Under the pieces are notes generated by a model. That model was not told the DNA's origin. It made no database searches and saw only the letters and a list, made by a program, of their open reading frames with translations. From positions 1-64,000 of the forward strand of contig JAJFHZ010000010.1 in the NCBI GenBank assembly GCA_021775355.1: DNA of 64,000 nt. The letters are read 5' to 3'. This document shows, in pieces, positions 9,110 to 19,043 of this stretch; position 1 is the stretch's first letter; each line of letters begins with the position of its first letter. Position numbers and translations under genes: made by a program. This stretch comes from Amylibacter sp. Lineage in GTDB: Bacteria; Pseudomonadota; Alphaproteobacteria; Rhodobacterales; Rhodobacteraceae.

Positions 9110-10882
9110 ATGACAGCATTCTTAGAAGTCAAAAACCTAACCATTGGGTTTAAAGCCCCCGAACCCACAATCGACGCTGTCAGTTTTTCTCTGGAAAAAG
9201 GTGAAACGCTTGCCATTGTAGGTGAAAGCGGGTCGGGAAAAACCCTAAGCTGCCGCGCCATATTGGGAATATTACCTAAAACCGCCCAAATACGTTCCGG
9301 TCAAATTCTGACCAACCAACAAGGTAAGCAGGTAGATATACTGACCTTGGGCGAACGTGATTTCCGCGCTATTCGCGGCGATTGTATTTCAATGATTTTT
9401 CAGGAACCCATGCGGTCATTATCACCACTGCACAAAGTAGGCCATCAAGTGGCCGAGGTTCTGGAATTGCATCGCAATTGTTCAAAACAACAGATCAAAC
9501 AAGATGTATTGGCCACGTTCAAACGTGTCGGATTCCCTGATCCCGAACGGGCTTATGCCGCCTACCCGTTTGAGATGTCAGGCGGAATGCTACAACGCGC
9601 AATGATAGCAATGGCAATGATTGCAAAGCCTGATTTACTGATCGCGGATGAGCCGACAACAGCATTGGACGTGACGACACAGGCACAAATTTTGGGATTG
9701 ATCAAAGACTTACAAGCAGAAACGGGTATGGCGGTAATTTTGGTTACACATGATCTGGGCGTTGTGGCCAACATGGCCGATCGGGTTGTGGTAATGAACA
9801 AAGGGCGGGTCATGGAGCGGGGCTGTGCAAATCTTGTACTTTCAACGCCGGTCCACCCATATACACAAAAATTATTCGCGGCGGCCCCTGTTATCCCTGA
9901 AACGGCAGAATTCGTAGCCCCGCCGCCCCATGACGATTTGATTTTGGATATGCAGAATATTTCAAAAACCTTTCAGGCCCGCAGCGCTTCACCTATGCAA
10001 TCGGCAACTCTGATAAAAGCCGTTTGTGATGTTAACCTGAAATTGGCACGCGGAAAAACCCTTGCCGTGGTCGGCGAAAGCGGTTCCGGCAAATCAACCT
10101 GCGCACGTATCGCACTGGGCGCCGAACTACCAGACGTGGGTGGGCGGGTCACATTTTGCGCGGGCACAGGCGAGACGCCGATAGAAGTACACTCTTTAAA
10201 TCGTGCAGACCGCGCCGCATTTCAAAAACAGGCGCAGATGGTGTTTCAAGACCCGTTTTCATCGCTTAGCCCACGGATGCAAATAATCGATACATTAACC
10301 GAACCCTTAGACATTCATGGACTTGACACAAAAGCAGAACGTCGCAATCGCGCCTGTGAAGTGTTGGAACTGGTCGGGTTGGATGGCAGCATGCTGCGCC
10401 GCTATCCGCACGCATTTTCAGGCGGCCAACGGCAACGTCTGTCTATTGCACGCGCCCTGACCCTAGACCCAAAGCTGCTGGTTTGCGATGAACCGACCTC
10501 GGCACTAGATGTTTCCGTTCAGGATCAAATTCTTGACTTGTTGGAAGAAATCCGCGATGCACGTGGCCTGTCTTATCTGTTCATATCCCACGACCTTGCC
10601 GTGGTATCGCGCATTGCCGATGAGGTGGCCGTAATGCGACAGGGGCGCGTTGTGGAACAGGCCCCGCCCTGCACATTGTTTGCAAATCCGAAACATCCTT
10701 ACACACGGGCCCTAATCGCAGCCCAACCCGAACCCGATATCAATCGTCCGATCGATTTGAATATAGTGGCATTGGGGGCAGGTGCATCAAGTACTTGGAC
10801 TGAAGAATTTCGTTTTGACGGCAATGATATCCCACCCCTGACAGAACTAGAACCTGGGCATATGGTGCGCTGTCATGGATAA
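9110..10882 (+). CDS. Dipeptide/oligosaccharide-type ABC transporter, fused double ATPase
   Basis: A 590-residue protein with two complete nucleotide-binding domains, equivalent to DppD and DppF fused as in YejF. Domain 1 has Walker A GESGSGKT (about residue 38) and signature SGGMLQR; domain 2 has GESGSGKS (about 322), signature SGGQRQR and Walker B LLVCDEPTSALD. Each domain ends with the HPYT segment of the oligopeptide-transporter C-terminal region. It energises import by the two permeases at 12791 and 13816. ATG 9110 has GGAAA upstream. The next gene overlaps its end by 8 nt, giving one operon in the order ATPase, binding protein, permease, permease. Confidence 0.92.
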   Translation: MTAFLEVKNLTIGFKAPEPTIDAVSFSLEKGETLAIVGESGSGKTLSCRAILGILPKTAQIRSGQILTNQQGKQVDILTLGERDFRAIRGDCISMIFQEPMRSLSPLHKVGHQVAEVLELHRNCSKQQIKQDVLATFKRVGFPDPERAYAAYPFEMSGGMLQRAMIAMAMIAKPDLLIADEPTTALDVTTQAQILGLIKDLQAETGMAVILVTHDLGVVANMADRVVVMNKGRVMERGCANLVLSTPVHPYTQKLFAAAPVIPETAEFVAPPPHDDLILDMQNISKTFQARSASPMQSATLIKAVCDVNLKLARGKTLAVVGESGSGKSTCARIALGAELPDVGGRVTFCAGTGETPIEVHSLNRADRAAFQKQAQMVFQDPFSSLSPRMQIIDTLTEPLDIHGLDTKAERRNRACEVLELVGLDGSMLRRYPHAFSGGQRQRLSIARALTLDPKLLVCDEPTSALDVSVQDQILDLLEEIRDARGLSYLFISHDLAVVSRIADEVAVMRQGRVVEQAPPCTLFANPKHPYTRALIAAQPEPDINRPIDLNIVALGAGASSTWTEEFRFDGNDIPPLTELEPGHMVRCHG

Positions 10883-12794
10883 ATTTCGGGTCTTTTGCCG
10901 CACAGTTTTCCTAGGCTTGATGCTTGCCCATGGCGTAAGTGCAGGACCGGTTCAAGAATGTGCATTTTTCAAGACTGATGTAGAGGCCGGTATTTTACCA
11001 CCTGTAGCGGAACGTATCCCCGACCAACCTCTGATCGTAGATCTACAAGCCAAAGGCCGTGAACTTGGCCGTCAGGGTGGTATGTTACGCACCATGATCA
11101 CACGATCAAAAGATACCCGCCAAATGGTGGTCTACGGTTATTCGCGCCTTGTGATTTACGATCAGAATTACACGCTACAACCCGATCTTTTAGCTAGTTT
11201 CGAAAACGTTGAAGACAAGGTTTTTACTTTCCATTTGCGCAAAGGCCACAAATGGTCGGATGGCGCGCCATTCGACTCTGCCGATTTTGAATACTGGTGG
11301 GATGATGTTGCAAATAATGACGAATTGATGCCCTCTGGCCCGCCCGAATTCCTGCGGGTAGAAGGTGAGTTGCCGCAGGTCTCTTTTCCCGATGATCTGA
11401 CCATTATCTATGCTTGGTCAAAGCCCAATCCACAGTTCCTACAAATACTGGCGCAAGCCCGCCCGCCTTTTATTTTTCGGCCTGCACATTATCTGAACAG
11501 TTATCATCTGGACTTTGCCGATGAAGAACAGCTTCAACTTGAAATAAAACAGAAAAAAGTGCGCAGTTGGGCATCACTGCACAACAAGGTCGATAATATG
11601 TACAAGTTCGACAATGCAGACCTGCCCACATTGCAACCATGGGTTATCGACCCGAAAAGCACCAAAAGCAGGCGCATTTTCACCCGCAATCCCTATTACC
11701 ACCGCATTGATAAAAACGGGATGCAACTGCCTTATATTGATCAGGTGGAAATGTCGGTTGTGGGCGCGGGACTGGTCGCTGCCAAAGCGAATGCCGCAGA
11801 GGTGGATTTACAAGCGCGCGGCTTAAGTTTTAAAGATATTTCGATCCTGAAGAAGGGTGAAAAGGACAGTGGGAAATACAAAACATTGCTTTGGGCAAAC
11901 GGTGTAGCCTCGCAAATCGCGATATATCCCAACCTGAATTTCGCAGACCCTATCTGGCGCGACGTGTTGCGCGATGTCCGCTTTCGCCGTGCATTATCCA
12001 TGTCCATAGACCGCCGTATGATCAATCGTGCCCTGTACTTCGGGCTTGCCAAAGAGGGCGCAATGACAGCCCTTCCCGCCAGCCCGTTTTATGACCCCGA
12101 AAATCGCACTGCTTGGGCGCAATATGACTTGGATGCCGCGAACGCTTTGTTGGATGACATGGGGTTGGTTGAACGTCGAGCCGACGGTATCCGCTTGTTA
12201 CCCGACGGGCGGCCCATGCTGTTTGTGGTTGAAACCGCAGGTGAACGCCAAGAGGTGGAAAATGCACTGCAAATCAACACGGACACTTGGCGCGATATTG
12301 GCGTGCAGTTGGTTATCCGTCCGCTTGACCGTGATATTTTGCGCAGCCGCGTGGGCGCAGGTGTTGCAATGGCCGCTGTCTGGTTCGGCTGGGACAATGG
12401 TATTCCGCAGCCCTATACATCGCCCGCTTATTTGGCCCCGCGTCAACAAGAATTTTTTGCTTGGCCCAAATGGGGGCAATATTTCCTGACCGAAGGGCAA
12501 GCGGGTGAAGAAATCGATATGCCCGCAGCACAAAAATTACTGGATTTATCATTGGAATGGGATCGTGCAACAGAAGATGCTAAACGCACGGATATTTGGC
12601 GGAAAATGTTGAAAATTCATGCAGAGCAGGTTTATGGCATCAGTATTCTGGCAGAGGCCCCACAACCTATTGTCGTATCAAACCGGCTGCACAATGTTCC
12701 CCAAAACGCCCTGTGGTCATGGGAGCCGGGTGCACATTTCGGCATTCACCGCATGGACGAGTTTTATTTTGACGAAAGTGGGGCGGCACAATGA
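10875..12794 (+). CDS. Family 5 ABC transporter substrate-binding protein
   Basis: A 639-residue periplasmic binding protein (SBP_bac_5 type) for the importer. A signal peptide covers about residues 1-23 (cleavage near VSAG). Family features include the LVIYDQNYTLQPDLLASFE region, FHLRKGHKWSDGAPFDSADF, and VRFRRALSMSIDRRMINRALYFGLA. The length is above the usual 500-550 of DppA and fits the larger subgroup found with YejBE-like or AgpA-like permeases; the ligand may be a peptide, opine-like compound or oligosaccharide. Its ATG overlaps the ATPase gene, and its stop overlaps the permease start (ATGA). Confidence 0.88.
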   Translation: MDKFRVFCRTVFLGLMLAHGVSAGPVQECAFFKTDVEAGILPPVAERIPDQPLIVDLQAKGRELGRQGGMLRTMITRSKDTRQMVVYGYSRLVIYDQNYTLQPDLLASFENVEDKVFTFHLRKGHKWSDGAPFDSADFEYWWDDVANNDELMPSGPPEFLRVEGELPQVSFPDDLTIIYAWSKPNPQFLQILAQARPPFIFRPAHYLNSYHLDFADEEQLQLEIKQKKVRSWASLHNKVDNMYKFDNADLPTLQPWVIDPKSTKSRRIFTRNPYYHRIDKNGMQLPYIDQVEMSVVGAGLVAAKANAAEVDLQARGLSFKDISILKKGEKDSGKYKTLLWANGVASQIAIYPNLNFADPIWRDVLRDVRFRRALSMSIDRRMINRALYFGLAKEGAMTALPASPFYDPENRTAWAQYDLDAANALLDDMGLVERRADGIRLLPDGRPMLFVVETAGERQEVENALQINTDTWRDIGVQLVIRPLDRDILRSRVGAGVAMAAVWFGWDNGIPQPYTSPAYLAPRQQEFFAWPKWGQYFLTEGQAGEEIDMPAAQKLLDLSLEWDRATEDAKRTDIWRKMLKIHAEQVYGISILAEAPQPIVVSNRLHNVPQNALWSWEPGAHFGIHRMDEFYFDESGAAQ

Positions 12795-13816
12795 TCATAT
12801 TGCGCTATGCATTCTACCGGTTGATCACCATGTTTCTGACCCTGTTGCTGGTCTCGGCCCTGATCTTTTTCATCATTAACCTACCGCCCGGAAATTACCT
12901 GACCAACCAGATCATGGAATTACAAGCCACGGGGCAGGATGCAGGTGTGGCCAAGGCCGAATTTTTACAACACGAATATGCACTGGATCGCCCATTGGTT
13001 GAGCAATACCTGATCTGGATCGGCGCATGGCCCGGCCCATATGGATTTTCGGGGATGCTTCAGGGCGATTTCGGTTGGTCATTTGAATTTGATCAGCCCG
13101 TTATCGACATTGTTGGGCAAGCCCTGTGGCTAACCGTTCTGGTCAATTTGGCTGCCGTGTTATTTGTCTATCTGGTTGCCCTACCGCTTGGCGTTCTGGC
13201 GGCGGCTAGATCGCAGACATGGGTCGACTATACATCATCCTTTATCGGTTATTTAGGGCTGGCCACACCCAATTTCCTGTTGGCCCTGATCTTGTTCTAC
13301 TACGGGCAAAAATACCTGCACCTGCCCATCGGTGGACTTATGGCCCCTGAATTAGAGGGCGAGCCAATGAGCTTGGCCAAGATGAACTCGATCCTGTTGC
13401 ACCTAATCATCCCGACCTTTGTGATCGGCACATCGGGGGCTGCTGCGATGATGCAACGCCTGCGGGCCAATATGCTGGACGAGCTGAACAAACCCTATGT
13501 GGAAACAGCACGCGCCAAAGGCCTGTCACCCACCAAGATGCTGATGAAATACCCGTTGCGCATGGCCTTGAATCCGTTCGTTGCGGACATCGGAAACCTG
13601 TTGCCGTCAATGATTTCCGGCTCGGTTCTGGTGTCGGTTGTGCTGGGGTTGCAAACCATTGGCCCTGCATTGCTGACCGCGTTGAAGTCGCAAGATCAGT
13701 TCCTTGCAGGCTTCATTCTACTGTTTGTTGCCCTGCTGACCCTGATCGGTACGATGATTTCCGACGTGCTGCTGATGTTGCTTGATCCGCGTATTCGTTA
13801 CGGGGAGCGCAAATAA
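12791..13816 (+). CDS. ABC transporter permease (DppB/YejB-like)
   Basis: A 341-residue inner-membrane permease with about six membrane segments and the binding-protein-dependent transport signature YVETARAKGLSPTKMLMKYPLR (EAA loop) near residues 235-256. The first 30 residues hold TM1. It begins within the ATGA overlap with the substrate-binding gene and ends one nt into the next permease gene, so expression is tightly coupled. It forms the heterodimeric channel with the 13816 product. Confidence 0.9.
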   Translation: MIILRYAFYRLITMFLTLLLVSALIFFIINLPPGNYLTNQIMELQATGQDAGVAKAEFLQHEYALDRPLVEQYLIWIGAWPGPYGFSGMLQGDFGWSFEFDQPVIDIVGQALWLTVLVNLAAVLFVYLVALPLGVLAAARSQTWVDYTSSFIGYLGLATPNFLLALILFYYGQKYLHLPIGGLMAPELEGEPMSLAKMNSILLHLIIPTFVIGTSGAAAMMQRLRANMLDELNKPYVETARAKGLSPTKMLMKYPLRMALNPFVADIGNLLPSMISGSVLVSVVLGLQTIGPALLTALKSQDQFLAGFILLFVALLTLIGTMISDVLLMLLDPRIRYGERK

Positions 13817-14970
13817 TGGCAGTACTTCCGGACGGACGCTATGTTGATGACGCCCCATATGATGAAAATATAGACGCCAGCGCTGCGGAACGACCAGATA
13901 TGGACGCACCAAACTGGCTGTTGATCTGGCGGCGGTTCAGACGGCACAAGCTTGCGTTGATCTCTGGCCTGTTTTTGTTGGTTTCTTACCTAATGCTACC
14001 TGTCACAGGCTTCGTCGCCCCATACACGCCAAATGAACGTCATGCAGATCACCTTTATGCTCCACCTCAGGGTATTCGTCTATTTAACAATGGAAAGTTT
14101 ATCGGGCCACATGTTCTGCCGATAACAGCCACAGCGGATCTGGAAAACTATCGCTGGCGTTATAGTGCAGATAAAACCCACCCAATGAAGCTAGAGTTCT
14201 TTTGCAGGCGCGGCAGTTATAACCTGTTCGGCCTGATCCCCACCGACCTGCACCTGATTTGCGCCCCCGCAGGGGCTACTATATTTCTACTGGGGTCTGA
14301 CCGTCTAGGGCGCGACGTGTTTTCACGCATCGTTTACGGGGCTCAATTATCGTTAACAGTCGGCGTTATCGGCATTACCGTATCCTTTGCGCTTGGTATT
14401 TTCTTTGGAAGTATCGCGGGTTATTTCGGCGGCAGAACCGATTGGCTGATCCAACGCACGATCGAGATTTTGCGTTCCCTGCCGGAGCTGCCCTTGTGGT
14501 TGGCACTCTCTGCTGCTGTCCCATCCCATTGGGGGCCTGTAACAGTGTTCTTTATCATCTCTATCATCTTGGGTATTCTGGACTGGCCGGGACTGGCGCG
14601 TGCGGTGCGATCCAAATTTCTGTCCCTGCGGGAAGAGGAATACGTCCGTGCTGCTGAAATGATGGGGGCAAAACCTGCGCGGATTATTGGTCGACACCTA
14701 TTACCAAATTTCTCCAGCCATCTGATTGCTAGTGCCATGCTATCCATCCCCGCAATGATCCTGGGCGAAACTGCCCTGTCATTTTTAGGGCTGGGTTTGC
14801 GGGCCCCCGCAGTCAGTTGGGGGGTGATGCTGAACGACGCGCAAAACCTTGCCGCGATAGAGATTTATCCGTGGACCGCATCACCGATGGTGATGATCAT
14901 TGTCGTGGTTCTGGCATTTAACTTTCTGGGCGACGGGTTGCGCGACTCGCTTGATCCTTACAAAAGTTAA
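13816..14970 (+). CDS. ABC transporter permease (DppC/YejE-like)
   Basis: A 384-residue permease. A long hydrophilic N-terminus precedes TM1 (about residues 47-68), followed by a roughly 100-residue periplasmic segment and the core of five membrane helices. The motif LGSDRLGRDVFSRIVYGAQLSL and the EAA loop EYVRAAEMMGAKPARIIGRHLLPN are typical of DppC/OppC. It starts on a TAATG overlap with the upstream permease and closes the operon. A hairpin at 14973-14998 follows and separates it from the convergent mscS gene. Confidence 0.9.
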   Translation: MAVLPDGRYVDDAPYDENIDASAAERPDMDAPNWLLIWRRFRRHKLALISGLFLLVSYLMLPVTGFVAPYTPNERHADHLYAPPQGIRLFNNGKFIGPHVLPITATADLENYRWRYSADKTHPMKLEFFCRRGSYNLFGLIPTDLHLICAPAGATIFLLGSDRLGRDVFSRIVYGAQLSLTVGVIGITVSFALGIFFGSIAGYFGGRTDWLIQRTIEILRSLPELPLWLALSAAVPSHWGPVTVFFIISIILGILDWPGLARAVRSKFLSLREEEYVRAAEMMGAKPARIIGRHLLPNFSSHLIASAMLSIPAMILGETALSFLGLGLRAPAVSWGVMLNDAQNLAAIEIYPWTASPMVMIIVVVLAFNFLGDGLRDSLDPYKS

Positions 14971-14972
14971 TC

Positions 14973-14998
14973 ATGGCGGGCATGCTATTCCCCGCCAT
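14973..14998. terminator. Hairpin between convergent permease and mscS genes
   Basis: ATGGCGGG (14973-14980) pairs with CCCGCCAT (14991-14998) around a 10-nt loop. One arm lies inside the last codons of mscS, whose stop is in the loop. Read on the minus strand it is followed by GATTAACTTTT, so it may terminate mscS transcription; on the plus strand no T-run follows. Confidence 0.5.
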
Positions 14999-17357
14999 CG
15001 TCACCCTGTTGTCCGGCGGCATCGGCCTGTTCTTCTTCAACACCTGACAGCGCCGCCCCTGCAAGGGCTGTTTTCTCGGCCAGTGTCATATCCTTTTCAG
15101 ACTTGCCATCGGCCAATCGCACGGTAACTTCACGGTGGGCAAATTTGATGCCTTCGCGAGCAAATAAATCTCGAATATCCTGAAACACACGCTTGCGGAT
15201 CACCCACTGATCGCCGGGCTTTGTCATGAATTTGACTCGGATGATCATTGCGGAATCCTGCATTTCAATCACACCTTGTGATTTCAACGGTTGCAGAAAA
15301 TTTTCCCCAATAATCGGGTCTTCCATCAATTCAAGGCCAAGTTTCTTGATCAGCTTACGCACCTTTTCAACATCGGTATCATAGGTCACACGCAGGGGAA
15401 GTTTCATCATAACCCAATCACGCGAATAATTCGTCAGCACTTTTATTTCACCAAACGGGATCGTGTGTAACGGTCCTAAGTGGTGGCGCAATTGAAATGA
15501 CCTGACAGAAATTTTTTCAACCGTTCCGCGCACATCACCCACATCGATATATTCGCCTTTTCGAAACGCATCGTCGACAAGGAAAAACGCACCGGAGAAT
15601 ATATCGCGCACAAGGGCCTGAGCACCAAAACCAATCGCCAAACCAGCTACACCGGCACCAGCAAACAAGGGGCTAACGTTGATACCGATTTGCAGCAGCG
15701 CAATCAAACCAATGGTCACAACGACAACCACAAGAATAAAGTTTCTGAACAACGGTAGCAATGTCGCCAAACGGCTGGCACCTGAAGCCCCCCCTTCATC
15801 ACCCGGTGCCACCTCTATCTCATCGCCGCCTTCGTCTTTGATTTTGGTATCAATCCAAATACGGAACAAATGATAAACGATGTAACCGATAAATATGATG
15901 GCAATAATGTCCAGACTACGTTCCACAAACGCAGTCTGTGACGTCATACGATTACCGACATCCCAAATTGACGCCAAAGCCCATAGCCCCGCGACAAAAG
16001 CCAGAATGCCGGCCACACGCCCTGCCAGGTCTTCAAAATTGTTCAGTGGATGTTGATAGGGGGAAATATCTGCGATCACATCCGCCTCATCTGTCTCTTC
16101 GGACGCATCTTCTTCTGAAAGTGCAACAATGTTGATCTCTTCCATAGCAGCAGAGCGTTGAAAAAACCGCTCAATCGAGTAATTGATGATGCCGTAGACA
16201 ACAATAATAGAGATCAGAATGGCATAAGCACCCAGAACCAACGGTGTTGAAAGCGGGATATTCAGAACCAGTCGATAGGTCAAATCCGCCCAAGCGAACA
16301 ATAGGTATATGATTGCTAAAGATGGCCAAGCAGAAGACACAAGCAGGCTTAATCTGCCCACTTTTTCCGGTTCTGCGCCATTGCGGATCGCCCGTGAAAT
16401 AGAGCGACGATTAACCAAGATCAGCGCAATATTCATAATAACGACAAAGCTTGTAAGGATCGCTGTAAACAGTGCGAAAACATCATAAGTCAGACCCAGT
16501 TCATTCAGCCATGCCCCGAATATCACTGCGCAAATATCAACCGACGCTGTAATCCACAGCCAATGATATAATTTGCTGGCATCTTTGTTGGAAAATTGCG
16601 AAATTCGGTATTGGCAGGCGTAAGGCGCCAAAACCATGCGCCAAAGTAAAGTCACAAAACGGCACCCGGCGTACCCGATATTTATAAGCGTGACAGTGAA
16701 CTGCATCGCAGAGTTATCCAAAGGCCCAAAAACAGTTGCGCCGATAACATAAGCCACAGCCATGGAAATCAGCACACCAATTCCCCGCAGAAAAAACCGC
16801 GACACTAAAAAGGGCAGTTTTTCCGTGTAACCTACGGGTTCTTCCTTGATGCGCAATTCAAAATATTTCAAGACAAAGCGCTTGCCGTAGATTTCCCGCT
16901 CGACGATATACCCTATTGCAAAGAACAATAACGACCAAAACAATGCGTCCAGATAGGCCCATAACTCACCCGTTGGGCTGTTTGCCTTTAGAATGAAATC
17001 AACTTCTTCGAATGATCCAGGTAATGCGTTTAGGCGTTTAAGTAGGGTTTTGCGAAACTGAACTGCTGACACTTGCAGTGACATCAGATTTGACATCCCG
17101 CCGTCAGTATTGGCTTCGGTTTCAGACACACTTGGCTGGCTTAACGACTTGCCATGGGTATCGACAACAATAACCTGTACACCGCTTTTAGCGGCATGAC
17201 GCATAACATCTGCAAAATTTTCAGCAGCAGTATCTAATTCCGCCTGACCTTCAGATGCAGCGCTTTGCGGAACAAGTGACATTTGTGCAGACACCGGAAA
17301 TGCCGCAAAAAGGAACAACGTAAAAACGATCAGAAACTGCGTAAATATTATTCGCAT
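14985..17357 (-). CDS. Large mechanosensitive channel (MscS family)
   Basis: A 790-residue MscS-superfamily protein. It begins with a signal peptide (about 1-24, cleavage near VSAQ), then a periplasmic domain of about 120 residues, roughly ten membrane helices, and the MscS pore and beta domain from about residue 555. The pore helix reads AGAGVAGLAIGFGAQALVRDIFSG, followed by VDDAFRKGEYIDVGDVRGTVEKI. The acidic C-terminal tail is typical. Such channels protect from hypo-osmotic shock; the long N-terminus resembles MscM/YbdG-like large members. It is divergent from the glycan operon at 17820 and shares a 460-bp AT-rich upstream region with it. Confidence 0.9.
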   Translation of the reverse strand: MRIIFTQFLIVFTLFLFAAFPVSAQMSLVPQSAASEGQAELDTAAENFADVMRHAAKSGVQVIVVDTHGKSLSQPSVSETEANTDGGMSNLMSLQVSAVQFRKTLLKRLNALPGSFEEVDFILKANSPTGELWAYLDALFWSLLFFAIGYIVEREIYGKRFVLKYFELRIKEEPVGYTEKLPFLVSRFFLRGIGVLISMAVAYVIGATVFGPLDNSAMQFTVTLINIGYAGCRFVTLLWRMVLAPYACQYRISQFSNKDASKLYHWLWITASVDICAVIFGAWLNELGLTYDVFALFTAILTSFVVIMNIALILVNRRSISRAIRNGAEPEKVGRLSLLVSSAWPSLAIIYLLFAWADLTYRLVLNIPLSTPLVLGAYAILISIIVVYGIINYSIERFFQRSAAMEEINIVALSEEDASEETDEADVIADISPYQHPLNNFEDLAGRVAGILAFVAGLWALASIWDVGNRMTSQTAFVERSLDIIAIIFIGYIVYHLFRIWIDTKIKDEGGDEIEVAPGDEGGASGASRLATLLPLFRNFILVVVVVTIGLIALLQIGINVSPLFAGAGVAGLAIGFGAQALVRDIFSGAFFLVDDAFRKGEYIDVGDVRGTVEKISVRSFQLRHHLGPLHTIPFGEIKVLTNYSRDWVMMKLPLRVTYDTDVEKVRKLIKKLGLELMEDPIIGENFLQPLKSQGVIEMQDSAMIIRVKFMTKPGDQWVIRKRVFQDIRDLFAREGIKFAHREVTVRLADGKSEKDMTLAEKTALAGAALSGVEEEQADAAGQQGDDGGE

Positions 17358-17819
17358 TATTTGTCAAATCCCTAAATATTCTTAATCATACAAGCTAAGG
17401 CATGGCCATTCACTGTGCAACCTTTGTGCCAGTCGCTGCGCGATTGTAATTTTATATTTCAGTCGTATAAATTGTATACTTCGCTTGTTACAGTTTGATT
17501 TCATGTATTTTATTCTATCTAAAAATCAATACTGTTTTCAAAATCAATCACAGCCATTTGAAATTTATTTCCGGATTGATGTTTTATATTGCAGTTAAAA
17601 ACCTATGTTGATCGCTATAACTGTCTTACGTTCAGGTGCCCAGAATGATCCCACAAATGCCGACAGATAAATTATGTGCATAAAAACATCTATATATAGC
17701 AAAAAATTTGATATCCTCTTGATTCAAGGGGCCTTCTTGACGCAAGAATATATATCTAGCATCTGTTGCATCACTGCGTCATTTTATTGTCGCCAACAAA
17801 AATTTGGAAAGACGGTTAA
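17358..17819. other. AT-rich divergent intergenic region
   Basis: A 462-bp region between divergent mscS and the glycan operon with no supportable gene. It is markedly AT-rich. It contains a 17-bp near-palindrome at 17715-17731 (CC-T-CTTGA / TCAAG-G-GG with one mismatch) that could bind a regulator of the downstream operon. No convincing -35/-10 pair was assigned. Confidence 0.5.
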
Positions 17820-19043
17820 ATGACAACACAGACACCCCCGTCAGACACAATGACATCGCCGAAATTCTCTCGTGTTCTGCTTTACAGTCACGATACCTTT
17901 GGTTTGGGGCATATCAGGCGGTCGCGCACCCTTGCAAATGCAATTACCGCTGCCAATCAAAATGCCACAGCCCTTATTCTGACAGGCTCGCCGGTTGCAG
18001 GGCGTTTTACCTTTCCCGAACGGGTCGATCATATCAGACTGCCCGGTGTTACCAAGATGACGGACGGGTCTTATATGTCCGAAACCCTTGGGATGGACAT
18101 TGACGACACAACCTCTTTACGTTCAGGCCTGATCACATCTACCCTACAACATTTCAGCCCAGATCTTGTGATTGTCGACAAAGAACCCACAGGGTTTCGC
18201 GGCGAATTGCTACCCAGCTTGAAATGGCTTAAAGAACACCGCCCGGACACACAGATTGTTCTGGGCTTACGCGATGTTTTGGATGACCCTAAACTGCTGG
18301 TCGCTGAATGGGCCCGTAAAGGGGCGATAGAAGCCGCTGAAGCTTTCTATAATGAAATATGGGTTTATGGCTTGAAATCCATCTACAACCCGATTGCGAG
18401 TTTGGCATTGTCGGAAACGGCCAAAGCCCGCATCCATTGGACAGGATACCTGTACCGTGAAGCCCTTGATGAACCCATCCCGACAGGTGCGCCATATGTG
18501 TTGATTACACCGGGCGGCGGTGGTGATGGTGCAGCAATGGTAGATCATGTTTTGTCAGCCTATGAACAAGACCCGGATCTACATCCCAATGCACTTTTGG
18601 TTTACGGGCCGTTCCTGACCGGGGATGATCGCGTTGCCTTTGAAAACAGAGTTTCCAAACTAAATGGCAGGGTCAAAACCGTGGGTTTTGACAGCCATAT
18701 GGAAACCCTGATGACGGGTGCTGTTGGCGTGGTTGCGATGGGTGGCTACAACACATTTTGTGAAATCCTATCTTTTGATAAACCCGCAGTAATTATCCCG
18801 CGTACAGTTCCACGCTTAGAGCAATATATCCGTGCCAAACGTGCCGAGGAATTGGGATTAATGCGGATGATCCACCCGAAACGGGATGGCAATGCAGCAA
18901 GTATTATGAGCAAAGCTATTCGCAGTCTCTCCACCCAAAAACCACCCTCTGCAGTGCAAATCGACGGGTTATTGGATGGTCTGGATGTTGTTGTAGAACG
19001 TACGAAACATCTTCTTGCAAAAGCAACACAGTCAGATAAATGA
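17820..19043 (+). CDS. MurG-like (GT-B, COG4671-type) predicted glycosyltransferase
   Basis: A 407-residue cytosolic GT-B glycosyltransferase without membrane segments. The N-terminus carries SHDTFGLGHIRRSRTLANAI, the GHxxR glycine-rich acceptor-side loop of MurG-like enzymes, and the C-terminal domain has the nucleotide-sugar motif VGVVAMGGYNTFCEIL. It resembles the group called predicted glycosyl transferase (COG4671). It starts with GGAAAG upstream and opens an eight-gene operon; the next gene overlaps by ATGA. A distant paralogue lies at 21955. Donor and acceptor unknown. Confidence 0.8.
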   Translation: MTTQTPPSDTMTSPKFSRVLLYSHDTFGLGHIRRSRTLANAITAANQNATALILTGSPVAGRFTFPERVDHIRLPGVTKMTDGSYMSETLGMDIDDTTSLRSGLITSTLQHFSPDLVIVDKEPTGFRGELLPSLKWLKEHRPDTQIVLGLRDVLDDPKLLVAEWARKGAIEAAEAFYNEIWVYGLKSIYNPIASLALSETAKARIHWTGYLYREALDEPIPTGAPYVLITPGGGGDGAAMVDHVLSAYEQDPDLHPNALLVYGPFLTGDDRVAFENRVSKLNGRVKTVGFDSHMETLMTGAVGVVAMGGYNTFCEILSFDKPAVIIPRTVPRLEQYIRAKRAEELGLMRMIHPKRDGNAASIMSKAIRSLSTQKPPSAVQIDGLLDGLDVVVERTKHLLAKATQSDK

